Shown: positions 29,001-37,292 of the stretch, piece by piece
Layout of the letters: every line of letters begins with the position of its first letter
Numbering within the stretch: the stretch's first letter is position 1
Assembly (NCBI RefSeq): GCF_013248995.1
Contig: NZ_JABRPK010000001.1
Location: 558,001 to 622,000, forward strand
Direction: 5' to 3'
DNA from: Frigoribacterium sp. VKM Ac-2836
GTDB lineage: Bacteria; Actinomycetota; Actinomycetes; Actinomycetales; Microbacteriaceae
Length of the DNA: 64,000 nucleotides
Notes under the pieces: model-generated
Told to the model about the DNA's origin: nothing
Seen by the model: the letters and a program-made list of their open reading frames with translations, nothing else
Database searches by the model: none
Made by a program: the position numbers and the translations under genes

Positions 29001-29673
29001 GGCCCAGCGACGACGCCTCGCCGTCGCCGAGAAGAAACTCGAACGACTCGGCCGGGTCAATCCGTTGGCCTTGGAGGAGTTCGCCGCGCTCGAGCAGCGC
29101 CACCTCTTCTTGACCGAGCAGCTCACCGACCTGACCGGCACCCGGAAAGACCTGCTGACGATCATCGACGAGATCGACGACAAGATGCAGACCATCTTCG
29201 CCAGCGCGTTCGCCGACACGCAGGCCGCCTTCGACCGAGTCTTCCCGGTCCTGTTCCCCGGCGGCAGCGGGTCGTTGCACCTGACCGATCCGGACGACCT
29301 GCTGGCGACCGGGATCGAGGTGACGGTGAGGCCGGCCGGCAAGAAGATCGAGCGGCTCTCGCTGCTCTCGGGCGGTGAACGCTCGTTGGCCGCCGTCGCG
29401 CTGCTCATCGCGATCTTCAAGGCCCGCCCGAGCCCGTTCTACATCATGGACGAGGTCGAGGCCGCCCTCGACGACGCCAACCTCGGCCGGTTGTTGACCA
29501 TCTTCGAGGACCTGCGCGAGTCGAGCCAGCTCATCGTCATCACGCACCAGAAGCGCACGATGGAGATCGCCGACGCCCTCTACGGCGTCTCGATGCGCCA
29601 GGACGGCGTCAGCGCCGTCGTCGGCCAGCGTGTCGTGGCCGAGCGCGGCAGCGCCGCTCCCGCCCCCTCCTGA
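26002..29673 (+). CDS. smc: Chromosome segregation protein SMC
   Basis: The 1223-residue protein holds sister DNA in order as the core of condensin. Walker A GPNGSGKSN is near residue 32. Long coiled coils rich in Ala, Glu and Arg follow, then a hinge around residues 500-660 (from AGRPGVRGLVAEHV), a second coiled coil, the signature LLSGGERSLAA and Walker B YIMDEVEAALDD. The frame is open 48 codons upstream, but the ATG at 26002 has GAGGAGG before it and gives the standard MYLKSLTLKGFKSF start. Confidence 0.97.
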   Translation: MYLKSLTLKGFKSFASATTFAFEPGVTCVVGPNGSGKSNVVDALAWVMGEQGAKNLRGGKMEDVIFAGTSTRGPLGRAQVVLTIDNSDGALPIDYTEVTISRTLFRNGVSEYAINGEGCRLLDVQELLSDSGLGREMHVIVGQGQLDAVLHATPEDRRGFVEEAAGILKHRRRKEKTLRKLDAMQTNLTRLSDLAGEIRRQLKPLGRQAEIAREAQTIAAVVRDARARLLADEVVTLRESLSAQSSTESERKSERLVLQERLERNKHREHGLEQAMVGDSVDEARRVAFALESVHDRLRSLSSLAQQRLQLLAQQADQPAAVTTVSSGMVADARDEADRLRGDVSQAEAAVGAAGAELATVRASLDALDVEIQAQSALVSQHDLDATRLLGALETARSGLAAVRGEQLRQRAALEAAQARRDAGRAEYAELEQRSPRGDSDGPDHAAVQAEAEERLTALTSSVDELRERLHAAERERDALAARRSALSLALDRNDATTALLAAGRPGVRGLVAEHVQVRAGYEAAIAAALGSVVDSVLADDVEAAVEAVAHAAEAELGRVEIVVAEPVRPLTTLDVDLPPGAVAATTVVTAPPGVLGLLAATVVADDLSIARAAWRALAGHPVPVTVITRTGEVLTDYVLRGGSGAERSRLELVAERDAAADRLTGVATEIERLAPELAAVRERLAATRTRAKEAAAAARDEEARVTAHGQELGRLRARVEAAEAEVDRLSAALDVSVEAVDTASRAVDAASAAHDEHAARPRPLLDASARGDLLAEVEAARAVETERRIALETVRERVRAEFARAEALQRQLDEQRAAAELQARQTVLRQRQTAATSSVLEALPETLDAVARSVAEARKALAEAEAARAEQNAELQALRREERELRDRLGAVTESVHGLEMEIYEKKLHLSGLLDRAGSELGLVEDVLVAEYGPHLPVPSDDHVATLRSADDEVDLVDVDAAGEVDAAGESPAEADDRDDATGVRAEAAPPRGVPFERTAQRRRLAVAEKKLERLGRVNPLALEEFAALEQRHLFLTEQLTDLTGTRKDLLTIIDEIDDKMQTIFASAFADTQAAFDRVFPVLFPGGSGSLHLTDPDDLLATGIEVTVRPAGKKIERLSLLSGGERSLAAVALLIAIFKARPSPFYIMDEVEAALDDANLGRLLTIFEDLRESSQLIVITHQKRTMEIADALYGVSMRQDGVSAVVGQRVVAERGSAAPAPS

Positions 29674-29798
29674 CCCGTCGGCCGCCCGCTCTCGTCCGCC
29701 CGGCTCAGCCCCTGCCCCTTCTCCCTGCGCATTTCGCGACGAGAGGGACTCCGACTGCCTGCTCGGAGAAGAACTGAGCGGCGCGTCGCGCAGGAACT

Positions 29799-29846
29799 GT
29801 CGGGTTCGGCCCGCCCTCAGTCTTGGGATCAGTCGGGTTCGGCCCG
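29799..29846 (+). repeat. Two direct copies of a 15 bp repeat
   Basis: GTCGGGTTCGGCCCG occurs at 29799-29813 and again at 29832-29846, 33 bp apart, in the intergenic region after smc. No gene covers them. Confidence 0.75.
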
Positions 29847-29880
29847 GCGCGAGCCCGCCTGGTCGCGCCTGCTGCAGAAA

Positions 29881-29917
29881 CGCAGGAGGCGCGACCTGCC
29901 TGGTCGCGCCTCCTGCG
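29881..29917. terminator. Perfect 16 bp stem hairpin between convergent genes
   Basis: The arms 29881-29896 and 29902-29917 are perfect complements around a 5-base loop (TGCCT). A third copy of the right arm with one mismatch begins at 29861. It lies between convergent smc and the phosphatase gene and probably acts as a two-way terminator, though no T-run follows. The arm contains the GGAGGCGCG motif seen elsewhere. The rest of 29674-29948 shows no gene. Confidence 0.6.
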
Positions 29918-29948
29918 TTCTCGACGTGCCCCGTGGGGCACCGTGCCG

Positions 29949-30530
29949 TCAGTCGATCGGCGTGTCGATGACCCCGCCGTTGATGCTGAGCACGCGCCAG
30001 GCGGTGCCGTCCCACTCGACGGTGTTCGCCGAGGCGTTCTCGATGTGGGGTACTTCGCGGCCGAGGATCTCGGCGAGCGTGAAGCGGATGATCGTGCCGT
30101 GGCAGACGACCACGATGTGGGCGTCGTCGCCGTCGAGGGGCAGCCGCGTGTCGCGGATCATCTCGAGCGCGCCGATGCCCCGGGCAGCGACCGACCCGCG
30201 CGGCTCGATGTCGGGGTAGTCGGTGTTCGGCTCGTCGGGGATCGGCGACTCGGGGGTGCGGCCCTCGTGCGAGGCGTAGTCGCGCTCGATCAGTTCGTCG
30301 TAGGCGTCACCCAGCTCGATGCCGAGCTCGGCGGCGATGATCTGCGCCGTCTCGCGGGCGCGTCCGAGGGGCGAGGACGCGATGGCGCTCCATTCGACGC
30401 CGGCCAGCAGGCGAGCCGCCTCGAGGGCCTGGCCTCGGCCCGTGTCGTTCAGGGGGATGTCCGACGAGCCCTGCAGCTTGTCGGCGAGGTTCCAGTCGGT
30501 CTGGCCGTGGCGGATGAGTTCGAGGCGCAT
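29949..30530 (-). CDS. Histidine phosphatase family protein (phosphoglycerate mutase-like)
   Basis: The 193-residue protein has the catalytic LIRHGQTDWN at the N-terminus, the SSPLGRARETA arginine motif and the second histidine in VVVCHGTII. The family includes phosphoglycerate mutases and many small-molecule phosphatases, so the substrate cannot be named. It lies downstream of terC on the same strand, after a terminator-like hairpin. Confidence 0.9.
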   Translation of the reverse strand: MRLELIRHGQTDWNLADKLQGSSDIPLNDTGRGQALEAARLLAGVEWSAIASSPLGRARETAQIIAAELGIELGDAYDELIERDYASHEGRTPESPIPDEPNTDYPDIEPRGSVAARGIGALEMIRDTRLPLDGDDAHIVVVCHGTIIRFTLAEILGREVPHIENASANTVEWDGTAWRVLSINGGVIDTPID

Positions 30531-30579
30531 CGGGGTGTTCCGTTCGTGGTGCGGTCGCGGGGGTGCCGCGGGGGAGTGG

Positions 30580-30612
30580 CGACGGGCGGCCCCGGGTGGA
30601 GGCCGCCCGTCG
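30580..30612 (-). terminator. Hairpin after terC
   Basis: CGACGGGCGGCC and GGCCGCCCGTCG form a 12 bp stem with a 9-base loop, 6 bp beyond the terC stop. There is no U-run; high-G+C actinobacteria often have such hairpins. Confidence 0.6.
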
Positions 30613-30617
30613 GGGGA

Positions 30618-31634
30618 TCAGTGGTCGCCGTCGGTGTTCGTGGTGACGCTCGCCTTCGCACGGGCGTCCCGGCGGGTCTTCGCGAGGCTGGCGACCGTGG
30701 CGACGGCGATCGTCAGCACGATAAAGCCGAGCGAGAACCAGATGGGGATCTCGGGGATCCAGGTGATCGGCTCGCCGCCGTTGATGAAGGGGACCTCGTT
30801 GACGTGCAGGGCGTGGAACAGCAGCTTGACGCCGATGAAGGCGAGGATGACCGCGAGGCCCTGGGCGAGGTAGACGAGGCGCTCGAGCAGACCCGAGATC
30901 AGGAAGTACAGCTGGCGCAGGCCGAGCAGCGAGAACGCGTTCGCCGTGAAGACGATGTACGCCTCTTGCGTGAGGCCGAAGATCGCGGGGATCGAGTCGA
31001 GCGCGAAGAGGACGTCGGTCAGGCCGATGGCGACCATCACCAGGAAGAGCGGGGTGAAGAGGCGCTTGCCGTCGACCTTGGTGGTCAGCTTCTGGCCGTC
31101 GTAGTCCTTCGAGGTCGGGATGACGCGACGCAGGGCGCGGATCAGCTTGCTGTCGGCCTCGTCCTTCTCGTCGTCACCGTGGCCGCCCTTGACCTGGCTG
31201 TAGGCGAGCCAGAAGAGCAGGATGCCGAAGAGGTAGAAGACCCACGAGAAGTTCTCGATGATGACGACGCCCGCCGCGATGAACAGGCCGCGCGACAGCA
31301 GGGCGATCGCGATGCCGACGAGCAGCACCTTCTGCTGGTAGATGCGGGGGACCGCGAAGCTCGTCATGATGATCAGGAAGACGAAGAGGTTGTCGACCGA
31401 GAGGGCCTTCTCGGTGATGTAGCCGGCGAAGTACTCGCCACCGAAGGTCCAGTTCGAGAAGACGCCGACGCCGACGCCGAACAAGATGGCGATGCCGATG
31501 TAGACGCCCGACCAGACCGCCGACTCGCGGATGGTCGGTTCGTGCGGGGTGCGCACGTGACTGAAGAAGTCGAAGAACAACAGGCCGATGATGCCGGCGA
31601 TGGTGATCGCCCAGGTCAAGAAGTGGACGTCCAT
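30618..31634 (-). CDS. terC: TerC-family integral membrane protein
   Basis: The 338-residue protein has about nine membrane segments and the family's acidic motifs KALSVDNLFVF and GLTDVLFALDSIPAI, which lie in the membrane and are linked to metal transport. TerC-type proteins have been tied to manganese export and to loading metals on exported proteins. A yybP-ykoY-type aptamer in its leader fits manganese control. GGAGG lies 8 bp before the ATG at 31634. Confidence 0.92.
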   Translation of the reverse strand: MDVHFLTWAITIAGIIGLLFFDFFSHVRTPHEPTIRESAVWSGVYIGIAILFGVGVGVFSNWTFGGEYFAGYITEKALSVDNLFVFLIIMTSFAVPRIYQQKVLLVGIAIALLSRGLFIAAGVVIIENFSWVFYLFGILLFWLAYSQVKGGHGDDEKDEADSKLIRALRRVIPTSKDYDGQKLTTKVDGKRLFTPLFLVMVAIGLTDVLFALDSIPAIFGLTQEAYIVFTANAFSLLGLRQLYFLISGLLERLVYLAQGLAVILAFIGVKLLFHALHVNEVPFINGGEPITWIPEIPIWFSLGFIVLTIAVATVASLAKTRRDARAKASVTTNTDGDH

Positions 31635-31663
31635 GTGTGTACCTCCAGTACGCAGCGGGTACC

Positions 31664-31778
31664 GAAGGTCTCCTCCACTCGCGTCGCGCCCTGATCAGGA
31701 CGGCTGCGAACCGGTGCACCGGGTCGAGATCGGTCTCTTCCGTATTGACGACGCCACCGCGCGGGAGTACTCCCCTTC
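31664..31778 (-). ncRNA. yybP-ykoY-type manganese riboswitch in the terC leader
   Basis: The 115-nt element on the minus strand opens with GAAGGGGAGTA (from 31778) and closes with GGAGACCTTC (to 31664). The ends pair as GAAGG/CCTTC to form P1, and the opening GGGGAGTA plus closing GAGACC follow the pattern I recall for this riboswitch class, which senses Mn2+. A -10 box TAAGCT (31788-31793) puts the RNA start just before the aptamer. The Shine-Dalgarno sequence is only 18 nt past P1, so control of translation is plausible. Confidence 0.75.
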
Positions 31779-31787
31779 AACCCGGCG

Positions 31788-31793
31788 AGCTTA
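31788..31793 (-). promoter_or_regulatory. -10 box of the terC transcript (TAAGCT)
   Basis: TAAGCT on the minus strand lies 9 bp before the first base of the aptamer, so the predicted transcript starts at the riboswitch. Confidence 0.5.
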
Positions 31794-31830
31794 CAGCCTC
31801 TGCACGTCCGCGGTCTCGCCCGGGGCCGAA

Positions 31831-31836
31831 TATGCT
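31831..31836 (+). promoter_or_regulatory. -10 box of ftsY (TATGCT), leaderless spacing
   Basis: TATGCT ends 7 bp before the ATG at 31844 and no Shine-Dalgarno sequence lies between. It is back-to-back with the terC promoter about 40 bp away. Confidence 0.55.
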
Positions 31837-31843
31837 GATCCGC

Positions 31844-32713
31844 ATGGCTTCTCCCTGGTCCCTCTCCGGTGCCCTCCGTGGCATGTTCGCCAAGAAGACG
31901 ATCGACGAGACCACGTGGGACGACCTCGAGGCCGCCCTGATCGGTGCCGACTTCGGCCCCGATGTCACCGAGCAGATCGTCGACGACCTGCAGGCCAAGG
32001 TGCAGCGCTACTCCACGACCGACCCCGCCGACCTCAAGCGCATGCTGCGCGAGACGCTCGAAGAGCGGTTGTCGAAGCTCGACTCGACCCTCAAGCTCAG
32101 CGCCCGCCCGGCCGTCGTTCTGATGGTCGGCGTCAACGGGGTCGGCAAGACGACGACCATCGGCAAGTTCGCCAAGTTCCTGCGCAACTACGACCGATCG
32201 GTCGTCGTGGGTGCGGCCGACACCTTCCGTGCCGCCGCCGTCGAGCAGGTCGCGACCTGGGCCGATCGTGCCGGGGCGCGCATCGTCCGCCCTCAGCAGC
32301 AGGGTCAAGATCCTGCGTCGGTGGCGTTCCAGACGGTCGAGCTCGCGATGCGCGAAGGGATCGAGATCGTCCTGATCGACACGGCCGGTCGGCTGCAGAC
32401 CAAGTCGGGCCTCATGGACGAGCTCGGCAAGATCAAGCGCGTGGTCGAGAAGCAGACCGAGATCGCCGAGGTGCTGCTCGTGCTCGACGCGACCACCGGC
32501 CAGAACGGCCTGGCGCAGGCGCAGGCGTTCATCGAGCACGCCGGGGTCACCGGGCTCGTGCTGACGAAGCTCGACGGTTCGGCCCGCGGGGGCTTCGTGC
32601 TCGCGGTGCAAGAGCAGACCGGCATCCCGATCAAGCTCGTCGGTCAGGGTGAGGGCATCGGCGACCTCACCGGCTTCACGCCGCACGTGTTCGTGCAGAA
32701 CCTCATCGCCTAG
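31844..32713 (+). CDS. ftsY: Signal recognition particle receptor FtsY
   Basis: The 289-residue SRP GTPase docks ribosome-SRP complexes at the membrane. The GTPase motifs GVNGVGKTTTIGK, DTFRAAAVEQ, LIDTAGRLQ and TKLDGSARGG are all present. It lacks the long acidic A domain, as short actinobacterial FtsY proteins can. The frame is open upstream through the terC leader, but the ATG at 31844 fits both the family and the promoter; an ATG at 31832 is less likely. Confidence 0.95.
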   Translation: MASPWSLSGALRGMFAKKTIDETTWDDLEAALIGADFGPDVTEQIVDDLQAKVQRYSTTDPADLKRMLRETLEERLSKLDSTLKLSARPAVVLMVGVNGVGKTTTIGKFAKFLRNYDRSVVVGAADTFRAAAVEQVATWADRAGARIVRPQQQGQDPASVAFQTVELAMREGIEIVLIDTAGRLQTKSGLMDELGKIKRVVEKQTEIAEVLLVLDATTGQNGLAQAQAFIEHAGVTGLVLTKLDGSARGGFVLAVQEQTGIPIKLVGQGEGIGDLTGFTPHVFVQNLIA

Positions 32714-33700
32714 TCACACGGCCTGGCGCCCGGCGCCGGCCTCGAGCAGGTGCCGCAGCGCCTCGGGCACGACCTCGCCTCTGGCCTCGGTCGCCCGGGC
32801 CCAGAGCCGGCCCGCCCGGTAGGACGACCGCACGAGCGGCCCCGCGAGCACGCCGCTGAAGCCCATGTCCTCGGCGATCTCGCGGAAGTCGACGAACTCG
32901 TCCGGGTGCACCCACCGGGCGACCGGCAGATGCCGGGGGCTGGGGCGGAGGTACTGGGTCAGCGTGATGATGTCGGTGTGCGCCTCACGGAGGCGTTCGA
33001 GGGCGTCGATCACCTCGTCGCGCTCTTCGCCCATGCCGAGGATCAGGTTCGATTTCGTCACGAGCCCCGCCTCGTGGCCCTGCGTGATGACGTCCAGCGA
33101 CCGCTCGAAGGTGAACGCGGGTCGGATGCGCTTGAAGATGCGCTGCACCGTCTCGACGTTGTGCGCGAAGACCTCGGGCCGGGCGTCGAACACCTGCCCG
33201 AGCAGTTCGGGGCGACCGTTGAAGTCGGGCACGAGGATCTCGACGCCCGTGCCCGGGTTCAACTCGTGGATGCGACGGATGGTCTCGGCGTACAACCACG
33301 CGCCTCCGTCGTCGAGGTCGTCGCGCGCGACGCCGGTGACCGTCGCATAGCGCAGCCCCATCTCGCGTACCGATTCGGCGACCGAGAGGGGCTCGCGACG
33401 ATCGATCGGACTCGGCTTGCCGGTGTCGATCTGGCAGAAGTCGCAACGGCGGGTGCACTGCGAGCCGCCGATCAGGAAGGTCGCCTCGCGGTCTTCCCAG
33501 CACTCGAAGATGTTGGGGCAGCCGGCCTCCTGGCAGACGGTGTGCAGCTTCTTGTCGACCACGAGCTCGGTCAGGGCCTGGTACTCGGGGCCCTGTTTGG
33601 CGGTGGTCCTGATCCAGGTCGGCTTCTTCTCGATCGGGGTCTCGGCGTTGCGGGCCTCGACGCGCAGCAGGCGTCGGCCCTCGGGGGCGGTCGTCGTCAT
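32714..33700 (-). CDS. lipA: Lipoyl synthase
   Basis: The 328-residue radical-SAM enzyme inserts two sulfurs into octanoyl chains. The auxiliary cluster motif [12 protein letters not shown] and the radical-SAM motif [10 protein letters not shown] are complete. Its ATG overlaps the lipB stop in ATGA (33697-33700). It is convergent with ftsY, whose stop is at 32713, so the two genes abut end to end with no spacer. Confidence 0.97.
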   Translation of the reverse strand: MTTTAPEGRRLLRVEARNAETPIEKKPTWIRTTAKQGPEYQALTELVVDKKLHTVCQEAGCPNIFECWEDREATFLIGGSQCTRRCDFCQIDTGKPSPIDRREPLSVAESVREMGLRYATVTGVARDDLDDGGAWLYAETIRRIHELNPGTGVEILVPDFNGRPELLGQVFDARPEVFAHNVETVQRIFKRIRPAFTFERSLDVITQGHEAGLVTKSNLILGMGEERDEVIDALERLREAHTDIITLTQYLRPSPRHLPVARWVHPDEFVDFREIAEDMGFSGVLAGPLVRSSYRAGRLWARATEARGEVVPEALRHLLEAGAGRQAV

Positions 33701-34380
33701 CGGTGGGCTCCCACGGGGTCGGGTCGGGCCGGCGCGCGGCCGACGGTCTGTAGGTCGGTCAGGTAGGCGGTCAGGGCGGCCTCGAGGGCGTCGACGGCGT
33801 CGGTGACGGCCACGCGCCTCCCGGAGGCGCGGGTCAGGCTGGTCACGCCGGCGTCGGTGATGCCACAGGGCACGATCTGCGCGAAGGGCGCCAGGTCCGC
33901 GTCGCAGTTCAGCGCCACGCCATGCATCGTGACCCCCTCGGCGACCCGCACGCCGACCGCCGCGACCTTCTCGTCGGCGAGAGGTCCCCGCACCCAGGCA
34001 CCGCTGCGCCCGGCGACGCGGACGGCCGGAACACCCAGGCCCGTGCAGGCCTCGATCAGGCACGCCTCGAGCGCCCGGACGTGCGCGACGACGTCGAGCG
34101 GTTCGGGCAGGCGCACGATCGGGTATGCCACGAGTTGGCCGGGGCCGTGCCAGGTGATGCGCCCACCGCGGTCGACCGGGACGACGGGGGAGCCGTCGCG
34201 CGGCAGGTCGGCCGGCTGGGTGCGGGTGCCCGCCGTGTAGACGGACGGGTGCTGGCAGAGGACGAGAGCCGAGTCGAGCCGCCCGGCCACGACGGCGGCG
34301 TGCAGTTCTCGCTGCAGGCGCCGGCCGTCGTCATAGTCGAGCGGAGCACCCGTGACGCCCAGGCGTCGCGTCGTGGTCAT
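33697..34380 (-). CDS. lipB: Lipoyl(octanoyl) transferase
   Basis: The 227-residue enzyme moves octanoate from acyl carrier protein to lipoyl domains. [17 protein letters not shown] and the cysteine region [14 protein letters not shown] are the family signatures. The start MTTTRRLGV at 34380 is favoured over an ATG 13 codons upstream because TACCCT lies 6 bp before it. It is the first gene of the lipB-lipA operon. Confidence 0.95.
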   Translation of the reverse strand: MTTTRRLGVTGAPLDYDDGRRLQRELHAAVVAGRLDSALVLCQHPSVYTAGTRTQPADLPRDGSPVVPVDRGGRITWHGPGQLVAYPIVRLPEPLDVVAHVRALEACLIEACTGLGVPAVRVAGRSGAWVRGPLADEKVAAVGVRVAEGVTMHGVALNCDADLAPFAQIVPCGITDAGVTSLTRASGRRVAVTDAVDALEAALTAYLTDLQTVGRAPARPDPVGAHR

Positions 34381-34386
34381 GCCTCG

Positions 34387-34392
34387 AGGGTA
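34387..34392 (-). promoter_or_regulatory. -10 box of lipB (TACCCT), leaderless spacing
   Basis: TACCCT on the minus strand ends 6 bp before the ATG at 34380, with no Shine-Dalgarno sequence. Confidence 0.5.
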
Positions 34393-34469
34393 GCCATATT
34401 GATGCACCGAGTTCAACAAAGACGCGACCGGGAGGCGCGGGCACGCAGCGCAGGACCGTGACGGTCGGT

Positions 34470-34475
34470 TAAGAT
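34470..34475 (+). promoter_or_regulatory. -10 box of ffh (TAAGAT), leaderless spacing
   Basis: TAAGAT, a near-consensus hexamer, ends 9 bp before the ATG at 34485, so the message has almost no leader. A GGAGGCGCG motif lies just upstream at 34431-34439. Confidence 0.6.
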
Positions 34476-34484
34476 GGGCGCACC

Positions 34485-36056
34485 ATGGCCACTTTTGGAA
34501 CCCTCTCCGACCGCCTCGCGGAAACGTTCAAGAACCTCCGCAACAAGGGCAAGCTGAGCCCCGCCGACGTCGACGGCACCGTGCGCGAGATCCGCCGCGC
34601 GCTCCTCGACGCCGACGTCGCCTTCGGCGTCGTCAAGGCGTTCACGAACACGGTGCGCGACCGCGCCCTCGGCGACGAGGTCAGCAAGGCCCTCAACCCC
34701 GCGCAGCAGGTCGTCCAGATCGTCAACGAAGAACTGGTGCAGATCCTCGGTGGTCAGCAGCGTCGGCTCGAGTTCGCCAAGAACCCTCCGACCGTGATCA
34801 TGCTCGCCGGCCTCCAGGGTGCCGGTAAGACCACCCTCGCCGGCAAGCTGGCGAAGTGGCTCGCGAAGGACGGCCACACGCCCATGCTCGTCGCGGCCGA
34901 CCTCCAGCGCCCCAACGCCGTCACGCAGCTGCAGGTCGTGGGTGAGCAGGCCGGCGCGCACGTTTTCGCGCCCGAACCCGGCAACGGCGTCGGCGACCCC
35001 GTCAAGGTCGCCAAGCAGGCGATCAAGTACGCCCGAGACAAGCAGTACGACACCGTCATCGTCGACACGGCCGGCCGTCTCGGCGTCGACGCCGAGCTCA
35101 TGAAGCAAGCCGCGAACATCCGCAAGGCCGTCGACCCCGACGAGGTGCTCTTCGTCATTGACGCCATGATCGGTCAGGACGCGGTCGCCACCGCGAAGGC
35201 CTTCCAGGACGGCGTGGACTTCACCGGCGTCGTGCTCTCGAAGCTCGACGGCGACGCCCGCGGTGGCGCCGCCCTCAGCGTCGCGTCGGTCACGGGTCGG
35301 CCCATCATGTTCGCGTCGACGGGCGAGTCGCTCGACGACTTCGAACCGTTCCACCCCGACCGCATGGCGAGCCGCATCCTCGACCTCGGCGACATCCTCT
35401 CGCTCATCGAACAGGCTCAGCAGGCCTTCGACGAAGACGAGGCGATGGCGGTCGCGCAGAAGATCGCGACGGACTCGTTCACGCTCGACGACTTCCTCAC
35501 GCAGATGCAGCAGCTGCGCAAGATGGGCTCGATCAAGGGCATGCTCGGCATGCTGCCCGGTGCCAAGGGCATGCGCGAGCAACTCGACAACTTCGACGAG
35601 CGCGAGATCGTCCGCACCGAAGCGATCATCCAGTCCATGACCCGTCAAGAGCGCGCGATGCCGAAGCTGCTCAACGGCTCGCGTCGCCTCCGCATCGCCC
35701 GCGGCTCGGGCATGACCGTCACCGACGTCAACCAGCTCGTCCAGCGTTTCGAGCAGGCCTCCAAGATGATGAAGACCGTCGCCAAGGGCGGGGTGCCCCA
35801 GGTTCCCGGCATGGGGCCGATCCCGGGTGCCTCGTACGCGGGCAAGAAGGCCCAGCCCAAGAAGAAGGGCTCGAAGGCGGGCAACCCGGCCAAGCGGGCC
35901 GCTCAGAACGCGGCCCTCGCGACCGGTGCCAAGCCCGCGTCCTCGGCGCCCGGCGGCTCGGGCTTCGGTCTCGGCGGCGGCGGGGCCACGCCCGGCGGTA
36001 CGGCACCCTCGCCCGAAGAACTGGCGTCGCTGCAGAAGATGCTCGGACGAGGCTGA
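34485..36056 (+). CDS. ffh: Signal recognition particle protein Ffh
   Basis: The 523-residue SRP54 GTPase binds signal peptides and 4.5S RNA. N and G domains contain GLQGAGKTTLAGKL, DLQRPNAV, VDTAGRLG and SKLDGDARGG; the C-terminal M domain is methionine-rich (MQQLRKMGSIKGMLGMLPG). The tail is Lys/Gly/Ala-rich and longer than in enteric bacteria. It ends at a strong terminator. Confidence 0.97.
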   Translation: MATFGTLSDRLAETFKNLRNKGKLSPADVDGTVREIRRALLDADVAFGVVKAFTNTVRDRALGDEVSKALNPAQQVVQIVNEELVQILGGQQRRLEFAKNPPTVIMLAGLQGAGKTTLAGKLAKWLAKDGHTPMLVAADLQRPNAVTQLQVVGEQAGAHVFAPEPGNGVGDPVKVAKQAIKYARDKQYDTVIVDTAGRLGVDAELMKQAANIRKAVDPDEVLFVIDAMIGQDAVATAKAFQDGVDFTGVVLSKLDGDARGGAALSVASVTGRPIMFASTGESLDDFEPFHPDRMASRILDLGDILSLIEQAQQAFDEDEAMAVAQKIATDSFTLDDFLTQMQQLRKMGSIKGMLGMLPGAKGMREQLDNFDEREIVRTEAIIQSMTRQERAMPKLLNGSRRLRIARGSGMTVTDVNQLVQRFEQASKMMKTVAKGGVPQVPGMGPIPGASYAGKKAQPKKKGSKAGNPAKRAAQNAALATGAKPASSAPGGSGFGLGGGGATPGGTAPSPEELASLQKMLGRG

Positions 36057-36080
36057 CGCGACCCGCGCCTCCCGACCTCT

Positions 36081-36114
36081 GACGCCCGTCCCGCCCTCCG
36101 GCGGGGCGGGCGTC
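36081..36114. terminator. Two-way terminator hairpin after ffh
   Basis: A 15 bp stem (one T-G pair) with loop CTCC lies between the ffh stop and the end of the convergent ligase gene. It is the strongest hairpin in this gap and can serve both strands. Confidence 0.7.
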
Positions 36115-36146
36115 CTCGCATCCGGGCCCGGTTCGGGGCCGGGGTC

Positions 36147-37292
36147 TCACTCGGCTGCCGAGAGCCCCTCGTCGAATTCGCGCACGAGCGACGCGACGAC
36201 GGGCCGCAGGTCGCCCCCGTGGGCGGCGGCCACGGCGAGCTGACGCTGGTAGCTGGCCCCGCGGTCGGTGATCGTGGCGAGCGAGTGCAGTTCGTCGACG
36301 CAGCCGAGTCGCTCGGCGGCCGGCTCGAGGGAGGTGACGAGCTCGCGCAGATCGTCCGTCACGAGTCGTTCGTCACCGGCCGCGTTCTGGATCACGATGG
36401 CGTCCATGCCGTACCGGGCAGCGCGCCACTTGTTCTCGCGAACGAACCACGGTTGCATGCGTGGCAGGGTCTCGCCGCGGTCGAGACGCTCGGACATGTC
36501 GTCGACCAGGCACTGCACCAGGGCCGTCACGGCCGCGAGTTCGTCGGTCGTCGCGATGCCGTCGAAGACCCGGGTCTCGAGGGTGCCCCACTTCGGTGAG
36601 GGGCGGAGGTCCCAGCGCAGTTCGCTGTGGTCGTCGATGACGCCGGTGTGGGTCATGTCGGCGACCATGGCTTCGTAGTCGGACCACGAGTCGAACTGGG
36701 GCGGCAGGCCCGCCGTCGGCAACTGCTGGAACATCAACGCACGGTTCGAGGCGTACCCGGTCTCCTCGCCGACCCAGAACGGGCTCGACGCGGTCAGGGC
36801 TTGGAAATGCGGCAGGTAGGTCAGCATGCCGTTCGAGATCGGTAACACCTTGTCGCGGTCGTCGATGCCGACGTGCACGTGCACGCCCCAGATCATCATC
36901 TGGCGGCCCCACCAGCGCGTGCGGTCGATCAAGGTGGCGTACCGCTCCTTGTCGGGGGTCACCTCTTGGTCGGAGTAGCGGCTGTACGGGTGCGTCCCGG
37001 CGCACATCAGGTCGGCACCGAGTACCGAGGCGGGTCCGCGGACCTGGTCGATCGTGCCCTTCAGGTCGTCGACGGCGTCCGCCACCCGGTGGTGGACCCC
37101 CGTCACGACCTCGACCGTGTTGGTCAGGAGCTCGTTCGTCAACCGCTCGGGGCCGCCGTCGTTGACGTGGGCGAGGTCGGCCAGGATCGCCGGTGCGTGC
37201 GGAGCCAGCTCACCGGACTCGTGGTCGACGAGCGCGAGCTCCCACTCGACGCCGAGGGTCGACCGCTCTGAGGTCGTGAAATCGATGCGCAT
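36147..37292 (-). CDS. YbdK-type carboxylate-amine ligase (glutamate-cysteine ligase family 2)
   Basis: The 381-residue protein begins with a GVEWELALVD segment and has MCAGTHPYSRYSDQ and GVHVHVGIDDRD, signatures of the GCS2/YbdK family. Members show weak glutamate-cysteine ligase activity; in actinobacteria the family is sometimes linked to ergothioneine or mycothiol-type thiol chemistry, but no such genes are nearby. The true substrate is unknown. Confidence 0.88.
   Translation of the reverse strand: MRIDFTTSERSTLGVEWELALVDHESGELAPHAPAILADLAHVNDGGPERLTNELLTNTVEVVTGVHHRVADAVDDLKGTIDQVRGPASVLGADLMCAGTHPYSRYSDQEVTPDKERYATLIDRTRWWGRQMMIWGVHVHVGIDDRDKVLPISNGMLTYLPHFQALTASSPFWVGEETGYASNRALMFQQLPTAGLPPQFDSWSDYEAMVADMTHTGVIDDHSELRWDLRPSPKWGTLETRVFDGIATTDELAAVTALVQCLVDDMSERLDRGETLPRMQPWFVRENKWRAARYGMDAIVIQNAAGDERLVTDDLRELVTSLEPAAERLGCVDELHSLATITDRGASYQRQLAVAAAHGGDLRPVVASLVREFDEGLSAAE

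Noticed and set aside
29823-31694. A 623-codon plus-strand frame across the phosphatase and terC genes
   Set aside because: It is an antisense shadow; terC on the other strand has clear membrane helices, a ribosome site and a riboswitch leader.
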